Assembly (NCBI RefSeq): GCF_030159595.1
Contig: NZ_BSKJ01000001.1
Location: 496,001 to 560,000, forward strand
DNA from: Pseudomonas putida
Lineage (GTDB): Bacteria; Pseudomonadota; Gammaproteobacteria; Pseudomonadales; Pseudomonadaceae
Direction: 5' to 3'
Length of the DNA: 64,000 bases
This document shows, piece after piece, positions 38,500 through 46,340 of this stretch (position 1 is its first letter; every line of letters begins with the position of its first letter). Made by a program: the position numbers and the translations under genes. Below the pieces are notes generated by a model. The model was not told where the DNA came from, ran no database searches, and was given only the letters and a program-made list of their open reading frames with translations.

Positions 38500-40002
38500 A
38501 TGAGCGACCTCAAGACCGAATCGCAAGACCTGCAACAGGAAGAAAACGCCCTGATCGCCCTGCGCAAGGAAAAACTTGCCGCAGAGCGCGCCAAAGGCAA
38601 CGCCTTCCCCAACGACTTCCGTCGCGACAGCTACTGCAACGACCTGCAGAAACAGTACGCGGACAAGACCAAGGAAGAGCTGGAAGCAGCCGCGATTCCG
38701 GTCAAGGTTGCCGGCCGCATCATGCTCAACCGTGGCTCGTTCATGGTGATCCAGGACATGACCGGTCGCATCCAGGTCTACGTCAACCGCAAGACCTTGC
38801 CGGAAGAAACCCTGGCTGCCGTCAAGACCTGGGACCTGGGCGACATCATCAGCGCTGAAGGCACCCTGGCCCGCTCCGGCAAGGGCGACCTGTACGTCGA
38901 GATGACCAATGTGCGTCTGCTGACCAAGTCGCTGCGCCCGCTGCCCGACAAGCACCACGGCCTGACCGACACCGAACAGCGCTACCGCCAGCGTTACGTC
39001 GACCTGATGGTCAACGAAGAAACCCGCCACACCTTCCGTGTGCGTTCGCAGGTGATCTCGCACATCCGCAAGTTCCTCATCGAGCGCGACTTCCTCGAAG
39101 TCGAGACGCCGATGCTGCAGACCATTCCGGGTGGCGCAGCGGCCAAGCCGTTCGAAACTCACCACAACGCCCTGGACATGGCCATGTTCCTGCGTATCGC
39201 GCCGGAGCTGTACCTCAAGCGCCTGGTGGTAGGTGGCTTTGAAAAGGTGTTCGAGATCAACCGCAACTTCCGTAACGAAGGTGTCTCGACGCGTCACAAC
39301 CCAGAATTCACCATGCTTGAGTTCTACCAGGCCTACGCCGACTACCGTGACAACATGGACCTCACCGAGGAACTGTTCCGTGAGCTGGCGCAGCTGGTAC
39401 TGGGCAGCACCGACGTGCCGTACGGCGACAAGGTGTTCCACTTCGGTGAACCGTTCGTGCGCCTGTCGGTGTTCGACTCGATCCTCAAGTACAACCCCGA
39501 GCTGACCGCTGCCGACCTGCAAGACGTCGACCGCGCCCGCGACATCGCCAAGAAGGCCGGTGCCAAGGTGCTGGGCCACGAAGGCCTGGGCAAGCTGCAG
39601 GTGATGATTTTCGAAGAGCTGGTCGAGCACAAGCTGGAGCAGCCGCACTTCATCACCGAGTACCCGTTCGAAGTGTCGCCGCTGGCCCGTCGCAACGACG
39701 ACAACCCGGCTGTGACCGACCGCTTCGAGCTGTTCATCGGTGGCCGCGAAATCGCCAACGCCTACTCCGAGCTCAACGATGCCGAAGACCAGGCCGAGCG
39801 CTTCCTGGCCCAGGTGGCCGAGAAGGACGCCGGTGACGACGAAGCCATGCACTACGACGCCGACTTCGTCCGCGCCCTGGAGTACGGCATGCCGCCGACC
39901 GCCGGTGAAGGCATCGGCATCGACCGTTTGGTGATGCTGCTGACCAATTCGCCGTCGATCCGCGACGTGATCCTGTTCCCGCACATGCGTCCGCAGGCCT
40001 GA
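38500..40002 (+). CDS. lysS: Lysyl-tRNA synthetase, class II
   Basis: The 500-residue enzyme charges tRNA-Lys. An N-terminal OB-fold anticodon-binding domain (about 60-165; [20 protein letters not shown]) precedes the class II catalytic domain with motif 2 ([20 protein letters not shown]) and motif 3 ([13 protein letters not shown]). The start is ATG 38500 with GGAAAG upstream. A terminator follows at 40015. Confidence 0.98.
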
Positions 40003-40014
40003 GTGATGTGAACG

Positions 40015-40038
40015 AGCCGCCTTTCGAGGCGGCTTTTT
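40015..40038 (+). terminator. Intrinsic terminator of lysS
   Basis: AGCCGCCT, loop TTCG, AGGCGGCT followed by TTTTCT. It begins 13 bases past the lysS stop. Confidence 0.87.
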
Positions 40039-40064
40039 CTTGCCTGTACACTTGTATTGGCTGT

Positions 40065-40165
40065 ACCGGCCCTTTCGCGGGCAAGCCCGCTCCCACAGGT
40101 CTTGCACAGGTCCTGAATGTTGTGGGGTCCCTGTGGGAGCGGGCTTGCCCGCGAAGAGGCCGGTA
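40065..40165. repeat. Inverted REP pair (BIME)
   Basis: The left arm ACCGGCCCTTTCGCGGGCAA with GCCCGCTCCCACAGG and the right arm CCTGTGGGAGCGGGCTTGCC with CGCGAAGAGGCCGGT are near-perfect inverted copies about 30 bases apart. They lie between the lysS terminator and the TetR gene. Confidence 0.9.
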
Positions 40166-40194
40166 CTGACACCCCATATCCATGAGGTATCCCC

Positions 40195-40911
40195 GTGACA
40201 CCCGCCATGCCTGACCAAGGCGCCGCCGGCATCGCCACCGCCGTCGCCGAAAGCGTGCAATACCAAGGCCGCAAGACTGCCCGCCAAGGCAGCGAACAGC
40301 GCCGCCAGCTGATTCTCGACGCTGCCATGCGCATTGTCGTGCGCGATGGCGTACGCGGTGTGCGCCACCGCGCCGTGGCCGCCGAGGCCGGTGTGCCGCT
40401 GTCGGCCACCACCTACTACTTCAAGGACATCGAAGACCTGCTCACCGACACCTTTGCCCAGTACGTCGAGCGCAGCGCCGCCTACATGGCCAAGCTGTGG
40501 GCCAACACCGAGGTGGTGTTGCGCCAGCTGCTGGCTCAAGGCGACGGCAGCCCGCAGGCACGGGCACGGCTGGCTGACGATGTGGCGCGCATGACCGCCG
40601 ACTATGTACAGCGGCAACTGTTGACCCGCCGCGACTTCCTGATGGCCGAGCAAGCCTTCCGCCAGGAGGCACTGCTGTGCCCACGCCTGGCCGAGCTGGT
40701 GCGCGCTCATGAGCAGATTTTGCTGCACGGCACCCGGCAATTGCTGCAAGTGGTGGGCTCGCGGCAACCGGAACAGGACGCCCAAATGTTGACGGCGATT
40801 ATCGAGCAGATGGAATATCAGGGCCTGCTCAAGGATGCGAATGCGCAAGCCGATGGGCAGATGCTCGCTATGCTTACCCGATACCTGCAGCTGGTGCTGG
40901 CATCGGCCTGA
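40195..40911 (+). CDS. TetR family transcriptional regulator
   Basis: A 238-residue regulator. The N-terminal helix-turn-helix (about 38-85) reads LILDAAMRIVVRDGVRGVRH... LSATTYYFKDIEDLLTDTFA. The C-terminal ligand-binding domain is helical and has no recognisable ligand signature. The start is GTG 40195 with GAGGT 7 bases before; ATG 40207 is the alternative. It precedes a lipoprotein gene by 29 bp on the same strand and may be cotranscribed with it. Confidence 0.88.
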   Translation: MTPAMPDQGAAGIATAVAESVQYQGRKTARQGSEQRRQLILDAAMRIVVRDGVRGVRHRAVAAEAGVPLSATTYYFKDIEDLLTDTFAQYVERSAAYMAKLWANTEVVLRQLLAQGDGSPQARARLADDVARMTADYVQRQLLTRRDFLMAEQAFRQEALLCPRLAELVRAHEQILLHGTRQLLQVVGSRQPEQDAQMLTAIIEQMEYQGLLKDANAQADGQMLAMLTRYLQLVLASA

Positions 40912-40940
40912 GCCGAGACCGACTTCTCAAGGAGAACCTG

Positions 40941-41489
40941 ATGAAAGCCTGGCGTGTGGTGCTGTTGACTTTGTCATTCCTGCTGTTGGGCGGTTGTCTG
41001 GTGACTTTCCATGAGCCCTTGCCCAGCAACCAGGCGGCGCCCAAGGCCCTGCTGGGCAAGTGGAGCAGCAAGGACGCCTGGGGGGAGCCGCTGAAGCTGA
41101 CCATCAGCCGCAGTGGTGCAGATGCCTATAAGGCGGTGGCAACGGCCAAGGGCAAGAAACCCGAGGAGTATGTGTTCACCGTATCCCGGCACGGCAACCG
41201 CTGGTACCTGTCGGCCGGCGTGCCCAAGCGGCTGGGCGGCAATTTCCTGATTGGCGGTTTCGATATCGTCGATGGCAAGGAACTGGTGGTGTACAACCTG
41301 GACGTCGAGCAGGTGCAGCAGGCGGTGGACAAGAAGGAACTGACCGGGCGTGGCACCGAAGTGCCGGAAGACAACGGCGACGGCGTGCTGATCGACAGCC
41401 CGTCGGCGCGGGTGCTGGCCTACCTGGACGACCCGGCCAACTCCGACCTGTTCGTTGAAGTGGCGCGGTTCCAGCGTACTGGCAAATGA
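40941..41489 (+). CDS. Predicted outer- or inner-membrane lipoprotein of unknown function
   Basis: A 182-residue protein with a type II signal peptide and lipobox LLGG-C19 (TLSFLLLGGCLVTF). Residue +2 is Leu, not Asp, so sorting to the outer membrane is expected by the Lol rule. The body (about 35-180) is a beta-rich domain beginning LGKWSSKDAWGEPLKLTISR, a lipocalin/META-like opening, but I do not recognise the family. AAGGAG lies 8 bases before the ATG. A REP pair follows. Confidence 0.75.
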   Translation: MKAWRVVLLTLSFLLLGGCLVTFHEPLPSNQAAPKALLGKWSSKDAWGEPLKLTISRSGADAYKAVATAKGKKPEEYVFTVSRHGNRWYLSAGVPKRLGGNFLIGGFDIVDGKELVVYNLDVEQVQQAVDKKELTGRGTEVPEDNGDGVLIDSPSARVLAYLDDPANSDLFVEVARFQRTGK

Positions 41490-41495
41490 CCGCGT

Positions 41496-41592
41496 CGGCT
41501 TCTTCGCGGGCAAGCCCGCTCCCACAGGTATTTCACAGGTCTTTGATCCTGTGGTGTACCTGTGGGAGCGGGCTTGCCCGCGAAGAGGCCGG
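41496..41592. repeat. Inverted REP pair (BIME)
   Basis: GGCTTCTTCGCGGGCAAGCC with CGCTCCCACAGG is inverted as CCTGTGGGAGCGGGCTTGCC with CGCGAAGAGGCC, with a 31-base spacer. It lies between the lipoprotein gene and the DUF1704 gene. Confidence 0.9.
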
Positions 41593-41624
41593 TGCAGGTT
41601 TCGTGTACTAAAAAGGAGTCCCCG

Positions 41625-42902
41625 GTGGACGAATACCAGCAAACCATCCGCGCCTTGTCCGACCGCATCGTTGCGGCGCAGACCCCGATCCGGGTGCTGG
41701 ACGCGGTGAAGTGGGACGACAATATCCGTCAGGGCTTCCTCAAGGCCAAGGGCAAGGAGCCGCCAGCCGTCGACCGTGCCTATTACCAGTCGCGCCCGCT
41801 GGCGTTCGACTCCGGTGCGGTCAAGGCCGAGTTCCAGGGCATCGAGCGTGACATCATCCGCCAGCTTGGCCAGTTCAACCCGGTCGGGCAGATCATGAAG
41901 CGCATGTGCCGCGAATACCGCATGGTGGTGCGCATGCTCGAAGCGCGCGGCACCGAGGACTTCGGCCTGATCTCTCAGGAGCTTTATGGCGCAGCCTCCG
42001 ATGCCTTCCATGCCGGTGATCCGACCCTGGCCGACCTCGGCTTGATGCTCTCTGATTACCTGAACAACATCGATGGCCGTGGCGACCTGAAGGACGAACC
42101 CAAGAACCTCACCGCCAAGGAAGCCGTGGATATCCTCCAGCGCCGCCTGAACAAAGTGTTCGGTGAAGCCGAGGAAACCATCCGCGTGTTCGAGTCTGAC
42201 GGTATCGTCGCCGACGCCGCAGCCGGTGCCGACTACATCAAGGTGCGCGCCGATGCCATGTTCAACAGCCGCGACGTGCGCGCCCTGGAGGTACACGAAG
42301 GGCTGGTGCACGTCGGTACCACGCTCAATGGCCTGAACCAGCCGATCTGCACCTTCCTGGCCAAGGGCCCGCCCTCGTCGACGGTAACCCAGGAAGGCCT
42401 GGCTATCCTCATGGAGGTCATCGCCTTCGCCTCCTACCCTAGTCGTCTGCGCAAACTCACCAACCGCACCCGCGCCATCCACATGGTCGAGGAGGGCGCG
42501 GATTTTCTTCAGGTGTTCAATTTTTTCCGCGAGCAAGGCTTCGAGATGGCGCAGAGCTACAGCAACGCCAGCCGGGTATTCCGCGGCTCGGTGCCCAATG
42601 GCCTGCCGTTTACCAAGGACTTGTCCTACCTCAAGGGTTTCATCATGGTTTACAACTACATTCAGTTGGCCGTGAAGAAGGGCAAGCTCGAACAGATCCC
42701 GTTGCTGTTCTGTGGCAAGACCACGCTGGAAGACATGCGCACCCTGCGCCAGTTGGTGGAGGAGGGGCTGGTCGAGCCGCCCAAGTACCTGCCCGAACAG
42801 TTCCGCGACCTTAACGCGTTGTCGGCCTGGATGTGCTTCTCCAACTTCCTCAACCACCTGAGCCTGGATCGCATTGAAGCCGACTACGCGAACATTCTCT
42901 GA
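41625..42902 (+). CDS. DUF1704 / QEGLA-motif protein, putative metallopeptidase
   Basis: A 425-residue protein of the family called flavohemoglobin expression-modulating QEGLA-motif protein (TIGR02421, DUF1704). The name-giving QEGLA is at 256-260. A second motif, H224-E-G-L-V-H229 (LEVHEGLVHVGTTL), fits a zinc HExxxH site, with E257 of QEGLA as likely third ligand. The eukaryotic DUF1704 proteins (MATCAP) are tubulin tyrosine carboxypeptidases with the same HExxxH arrangement, so a peptidase role is plausible here; the bacterial substrate is unknown. The start is GTG 41625 with AAGGAG 8 bases before. It overlaps the next gene by 29 bases. Confidence 0.85.
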   Translation: MDEYQQTIRALSDRIVAAQTPIRVLDAVKWDDNIRQGFLKAKGKEPPAVDRAYYQSRPLAFDSGAVKAEFQGIERDIIRQLGQFNPVGQIMKRMCREYRMVVRMLEARGTEDFGLISQELYGAASDAFHAGDPTLADLGLMLSDYLNNIDGRGDLKDEPKNLTAKEAVDILQRRLNKVFGEAEETIRVFESDGIVADAAAGADYIKVRADAMFNSRDVRALEVHEGLVHVGTTLNGLNQPICTFLAKGPPSSTVTQEGLAILMEVIAFASYPSRLRKLTNRTRAIHMVEEGADFLQVFNFFREQGFEMAQSYSNASRVFRGSVPNGLPFTKDLSYLKGFIMVYNYIQLAVKKGKLEQIPLLFCGKTTLEDMRTLRQLVEEGLVEPPKYLPEQFRDLNALSAWMCFSNFLNHLSLDRIEADYANIL

Positions 42903-43797
42903 GTGCTGCCGCCTGCTGGTGTTTGGCCTGGTCCTGCTGGGCCTTGGCGGCTGCAGCAGCCTGTTGTTCTACCCCGAGCGTGGCCAGGCCTTTACCCCCG
43001 AACGGGCCAGGCTTGACTACCGCGATGTCTCCCTGGTCACGTCGGACGGCCTGCGCCTGCACGGTTGGTGGTTGCCGGCCAAGGCGGGTGTCGCGGTCAA
43101 GGGCACGGTACTGCACTTGCACGGCAACGGCGGCAACCTGCCTGGGCATCTGGGTGGCAGTTACTGGCTGCCGGAGCAGGGCTACCAGGTGCTGATGATC
43201 GATTACCGTGGCTATGGCCTGTCGCAGGGCACGCCGAGCCTGCCTGACGTGTACGAGGACATTGCGGCGGCCATGGCCTGGCTGGACCAGGCACCCGAGG
43301 TCAAGGGCAAGCCGCTGGTGCTGCTGGGGCAGAGTCTGGGGGGCGCCATGGCCATTCATTACCTGGCCGCTCATCCCGAGCAACGCCAGCGCTTCAGCGC
43401 CCTGGTGTTCGATGGCGTGCCGGCCAGTTACCGTGGGGTGGGGCGCTATGCCCTCAGCACGTCGTGGATGACCTGGCCGCTGCAGGTGCCGCTGTCGTGG
43501 CTGGTGCCGGACGGCGACAGCGCCATTCGCTCCATCGAGCAACTGAGCAGCCCGCCCAAGCTGTTCTTCCACAGCATCGACGACAACCTGGTGCCGATGG
43601 ACAACGGCATCCGCCTGTACCAGCACGCACCACCACCACGCGTACTGCAACTGACCCGCGGCGGCCATGTGCAGACCTTCGCCGACCCCACATGGCGCCA
43701 GGTGATGTTGCGTTTCCTCGACGACCCCAGCCATTTCAACGGCCTTCGGCGCCTTGCCGAAGTGCCCAATTTCCCTGACGAGAAGAACGAGCAATGA
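42874..43797 (+). CDS. Alpha/beta hydrolase lipoprotein (BEM46/YfhR-like)
   Basis: A 307-residue hydrolase. The signal peptide with Lys/Arg n-region ends in lipobox LGG-C27 (VLLGLGGCSSLLFYP). The hydrolase fold shows LHLHGNGGNLPGHLG (oxyanion-hole HGNGG), LMIDYRGYGLSQG, nucleophile elbow GQSLGG, acid in DDNLVP and a C-terminal His in GGHVQTF. The substrate is unknown. The start is TTG 42874, 29 bases inside the DUF1704 gene. GTG 42919 is possible but would remove the positively charged n-region. It overlaps the next gene by 4 bases. Confidence 0.85.
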   Translation: MKPTTRTFSECCRLLVFGLVLLGLGGCSSLLFYPERGQAFTPERARLDYRDVSLVTSDGLRLHGWWLPAKAGVAVKGTVLHLHGNGGNLPGHLGGSYWLPEQGYQVLMIDYRGYGLSQGTPSLPDVYEDIAAAMAWLDQAPEVKGKPLVLLGQSLGGAMAIHYLAAHPEQRQRFSALVFDGVPASYRGVGRYALSTSWMTWPLQVPLSWLVPDGDSAIRSIEQLSSPPKLFFHSIDDNLVPMDNGIRLYQHAPPPRVLQLTRGGHVQTFADPTWRQVMLRFLDDPSHFNGLRRLAEVPNFPDEKNEQ

Positions 43798-44120
43798 GTG
43801 AAGAACGCAACGCCATCCCGCTGATCCTGACCGGCGTCGGCAGCATCATCGTGACGGTGGGGGCCTTGTGGTACTACGGTTACCTGCATTTCGCCAAACC
43901 CGAGGATGCCCTGTTGTTGCAGGACTTCACCATGCTCAAGACCATCCCGGGCGAGGACTACAAGGTATCGCTGGACCCGGCGCCGCAAGTGGCCCAGTGC
44001 ATCGATGGTGTGCTTGTGCTGTTCGACACCGAGCAGAAAGGCCTGACCGGCGTGCTGGTGGACAACCGCAAGCGTGCTGTGCGCTGCATGGGCGAAGAAA
44101 CCCCGCAGCAGGTGCAGTGA
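43794..44120 (+). CDS. Small single-helix membrane protein of unknown function
   Basis: A 108-residue protein with one N-terminal transmembrane helix (about 9-29; PLILTGVGSIIVTVGALWYY) and a periplasmic-looking domain with two cysteines (AQCIDG and VRCMGE). I do not recognise a family. The ATGA overlap with the hydrolase gene ties it to the DUF1704-hydrolase unit, of which it is the last gene. A REP pair follows. Confidence 0.68.
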   Translation: MSEERNAIPLILTGVGSIIVTVGALWYYGYLHFAKPEDALLLQDFTMLKTIPGEDYKVSLDPAPQVAQCIDGVLVLFDTEQKGLTGVLVDNRKRAVRCMGEETPQQVQ

Positions 44121-44137
44121 GCCAGCCTCTCTATAGC

Positions 44138-44246
44138 CTGTTCCGGCCTCTTCGCGGCTAAAGCCGCTCCCACAGGGATTGCGCAAAGCTCGAAACTGGC
44201 GCAGTCCCTGTGGGAGCGGCTTTAGCCGCGAAAGGGCCGGAACAGG
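44138..44246. repeat. Long inverted REP pair (BIME)
   Basis: CCTGTTCCGGCCTCTTCGCG followed by GCTAAAGCCGCTCCCACAGGGA is inverted as TCCCTGTGGGAGCGGCTTTA followed by GCCGCGAAAGGGCCGGAACAGG. The GGCTAAAGCCGC core is a second REP variant in which GGCTAAAGCC replaces GGGCAAGCCC. Confidence 0.9.
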
Positions 44247-44253
44247 CAAAAGG

Positions 44254-44278
44254 AAGCCCCGCGTAGATCGCGGGGCTT
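44254..44278 (-). terminator. Intrinsic terminator for the OmpA-like gene
   Basis: AAGCCCCGCG, loop TAGAT, CGCGGGGCTT: a 10-bp stem 20 bases past the stop at 44299. On the minus strand it is followed by CCTTTTGCC. It may also stop + strand transcripts. Confidence 0.75.
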
Positions 44279-44298
44279 GTCATTTCAGCTAGCCAGCC

Positions 44299-45090
44299 TT
44301 ACTGCTGAACCTGGCTCACCGTACGCGGTGCCACCGGCTGGTTGTCGTTGGAGATGGTCACTTCCACCCGGCGATTTTGCGCCCGGCCCGAGTTGCTGCC
44401 GTTGTCCGCTACCGGGTACTCCTTGCCGTAGCCCTGGGCGACGATGCGCGCAGGGTCCACGCCGGCACGTACCAGCGCCATGCGCACGGCGCCCGCGCGG
44501 CGCTCGGACAGGCTTTGGTTGTAGTTGGCCGAGCCGACACTGTCGGTGTAGCCCTCGACGATCACCTTACGCTCAGGGTTTTCCTGAAGGAACTGCGCCA
44601 GCTTGGTGACATTCGGGTAGGCGTTGCTCTTGAGCTCGGCCTTGTTGAAGTCGAACAGCACATCACCGAAGGTCACCAGCGTACCGCGGTCGGTCTGCTT
44701 GGCGTTCAGGCTGTCCTGCAGCTTGGCGATCTGTGCGTCGCGGGCGTCCAGTTTGGCTTGGGCGCGTTGGGCCGAGGCGTTCTTCAGCTCGCCCTCGGCA
44801 GTGCGCAGGGCGATGGTCTGCTTGGCCACCTCAACACGCTGGTTGGTCAGGTAGGCAAGCTGGTCGACCTTCTTCTGGTCTTCACGGTCCATGTAGGCCT
44901 TGTCGGCCTTGTTCAGCCAGTCCTGGGCGTCCTTGGTCTCCAGCGCCGCCACCTTGCTCGATTGTGGGTCGCTCTGCAGCGAGGAGAAATTGGTACGGGC
45001 CGCTTCCAGGTTGGCGTTAGGGTCGTGCGAGCAGGCAGCAAGACCAACGCTGAGGGCCAGCAGGGCGGGAATCATGACGAAATTGCGCAT
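44299..45090 (-). CDS. OmpA-family lipoprotein
   Basis: A 263-residue lipoprotein. The type II signal ends at LAA-C (LSVGLAACSHDPN), a Gln/Lys/Ala-rich coiled-coil-like region (about 25-130) follows, and then a C-terminal OmpA domain (about 140-250; LFDFNKAELKSNAYPNVTKL, EGYTDSVGSANYNQSLSERR, GKEYPVADNGSNSGRAQNRR). The domain binds peptidoglycan. ATG 45090 is chosen over 45099 because AAAGGA sits 8 bases before it. The gene starts 51 bp downstream of the DUF4398-like lipoprotein gene, so the pair is probably an envelope operon. Confidence 0.88.
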   Translation of the reverse strand: MRNFVMIPALLALSVGLAACSHDPNANLEAARTNFSSLQSDPQSSKVAALETKDAQDWLNKADKAYMDREDQKKVDQLAYLTNQRVEVAKQTIALRTAEGELKNASAQRAQAKLDARDAQIAKLQDSLNAKQTDRGTLVTFGDVLFDFNKAELKSNAYPNVTKLAQFLQENPERKVIVEGYTDSVGSANYNQSLSERRAGAVRMALVRAGVDPARIVAQGYGKEYPVADNGSNSGRAQNRRVEVTISNDNQPVAPRTVSQVQQ

Positions 45091-45140
45091 AGTGTTCATC
45101 CTTTGATCGTGTGCGAAAGCTGAGGTTGGCGGGGCAGGGC

Positions 45141-45554
45141 TCACTGAGCGCTGCGCAGGCCTTCCTCACGTACGTCCTGAACGCCCTGACGGGCATCCTG
45201 TACGGCCTTCTCGGCCTTGGCCGCCTGGGCTTTGCGTTCGGCGAGGCGTGCGTCCCATTCGGCTTGTTGGGCCAGCAGTTTCGCTTCGTCGTACTTCTTG
45301 TCGTGCATGGCGATTTCGGCCTGCTTGAACTTGTCCTGGGCCGCTTTCATTTCCACAGCCGCGAACTCGGTGCCGCCAGCGCTGACAGCGGCGTTCACGG
45401 CGGACTGGGTAACGGCATACTGCTCGGTAGGCGGGTTGCCCGCGCAGCCGGCCAGGACCAGGCTACTGCCCAGGGCCAGCGCGGCCAGCTTGAGCCCGCG
45501 CACATGGGTGAATGACAGTTTGCTGGTGCGGGTCTTCATGGTGGTCAGCTCCAT
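45141..45554 (-). CDS. DUF4398-like lipoprotein
   Basis: A 137-residue lipoprotein with signal and lipobox LAG-C (LGSSLVLAGCAGNPP). The mature part is an Ala/Gln/Lys-rich helical rod (about 45-135; AAQDKFKQAEIAMHDKKYDE AKL, RLAERKAQAAKAEKAVQDAR) as in DUF4398 proteins, which often accompany OmpA-like genes. ATG 45554 has AGGAG 7 bases upstream; ATG 45539 (MKTRTSKL) is also possible. First gene of the pair with the OmpA-family lipoprotein. Confidence 0.8.
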   Translation of the reverse strand: MELTTMKTRTSKLSFTHVRGLKLAALALGSSLVLAGCAGNPPTEQYAVTQSAVNAAVSAGGTEFAAVEMKAAQDKFKQAEIAMHDKKYDEAKLLAQQAEWDARLAERKAQAAKAEKAVQDARQGVQDVREEGLRSAQ

Positions 45555-45791
45555 TGGATCACTCCTGATTACGACGATGTCCGTAGCAGTCCATCGCTCA
45601 TTCCCTGACAAATCCGTGCGCTTCAGCTGAACGGTGCACAAGGGCAGGTGTGCAGGGTTTTAGCGTGATGGCTATTGGCTCCGACTCGATCGTTTTTCGA
45701 ATGGTTCAGAAAAAAGTGCGCTGGGTGGGCAATTATTTCTGACTGACTGGTCAGCGAGGATTTGTTTGAACTTTCGCGTGCGGGAGCGGTA

Positions 45792-45816
45792 TTCCGGGCC
45801 TTGAACAGGCCCGGAA
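45792..45816 (-). terminator. Hairpin downstream of the 45831 gene
   Basis: TTCCGGGCC, loop TTGAACA, GGCCCGGAA: a 9-bp stem 15 bases past the minus-strand stop, without a T-tract. Confidence 0.4.
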
Positions 45817-45830
45817 CGGTGGCGCGGGGG

Positions 45831-46175
45831 CTATTTGTCGCTGTCGGCAGCGGTGTTGCTCAGGCTGTGCAGGTGTTGTCGCGAGAGCGACAGGAAGCGT
45901 GGGGTAGGCCCTACATCTTCGTACAGTGGGTCGCCTTCTTCATCGGTGGCGATGACCTGACGGCCCTGCACATAGGGGAAGCTGGCCTCCACTTCTTCAA
46001 GGGCGGCGGCTACCAGTTCGCCGAGCAATTCCTCGGCGGTGCGCTTGGGGTACATGTCGATCAGCGCGGCCAGACGCGCCTCGGACTCCAGGTCCAGATG
46101 CAATACATGGCCCGTGCGGCTGAGGGTGCCGGCGGCATTCTGTTCCCAGTGCTGGGCGAGTTCACGGATTTTCAT
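45831..46175 (-). CDS. Small protein of unknown function divergent from ppc
   Basis: A 114-residue acidic soluble protein. Residues 1-25 ([18 protein letters not shown]) may be a short DNA- or protein-binding helix. Residues 30-65 ([31 protein letters not shown]) look like a ribbon-helix-helix-type segment. The tail contains an [16 protein letters not shown] motif. I do not recognise a family with certainty. It is divergent from ppc across 165 bp. Confidence 0.65.
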   Translation of the reverse strand: MKIRELAQHWEQNAAGTLSRTGHVLHLDLESEARLAALIDMYPKRTAEELLGELVAAALEEVEASFPYVQGRQVIATDEEGDPLYEDVGPTPRFLSLSRQHLHSLSNTAADSDK

Positions 46176-46340
46176 GATGACCTCTGGTTACGCCTGCTAA
46201 GGCTGCATGGCATGGGAGTGCTATGCCTTCACTTTAGTTTGCTTTGGCCGATCACGGCTTGCCATCGCCGCCAGCGTGGGGGCACTCTTCGGTACAGCTG
46301 TGTACAGGAGTGCGCCAGAGCCGCGCCAAAGAGAGGGCCA

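Noticed and set aside
38434..40848. Minus-strand open frame of 804 codons across lysS and the REP region
   Set aside because: It lies antisense to the clear lysS gene and crosses REP repeats; its protein is His/Val/Gln-rich and has no family features. Long antisense frames are common in high-GC codon-biased genes.
40065..41592. Regularly recurring GC-rich repeats as a possible CRISPR array
   Set aside because: Copies are paired inverted REP elements at unequal distances between genes, not direct repeats with uniform spacers, and no cas genes are present.
40974..42857. Minus-strand open frame of 627 codons
   Set aside because: Antisense to the lipoprotein and DUF1704 genes and running through a REP pair; no recognisable protein features.
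45762..46340. N-terminal extension of ppc by 193 codons
   Set aside because: It overlaps the divergent 45831 gene, has no PEP carboxylase similarity, and a good ribosome site precedes ATG 46341, which gives the normal 875-residue length.
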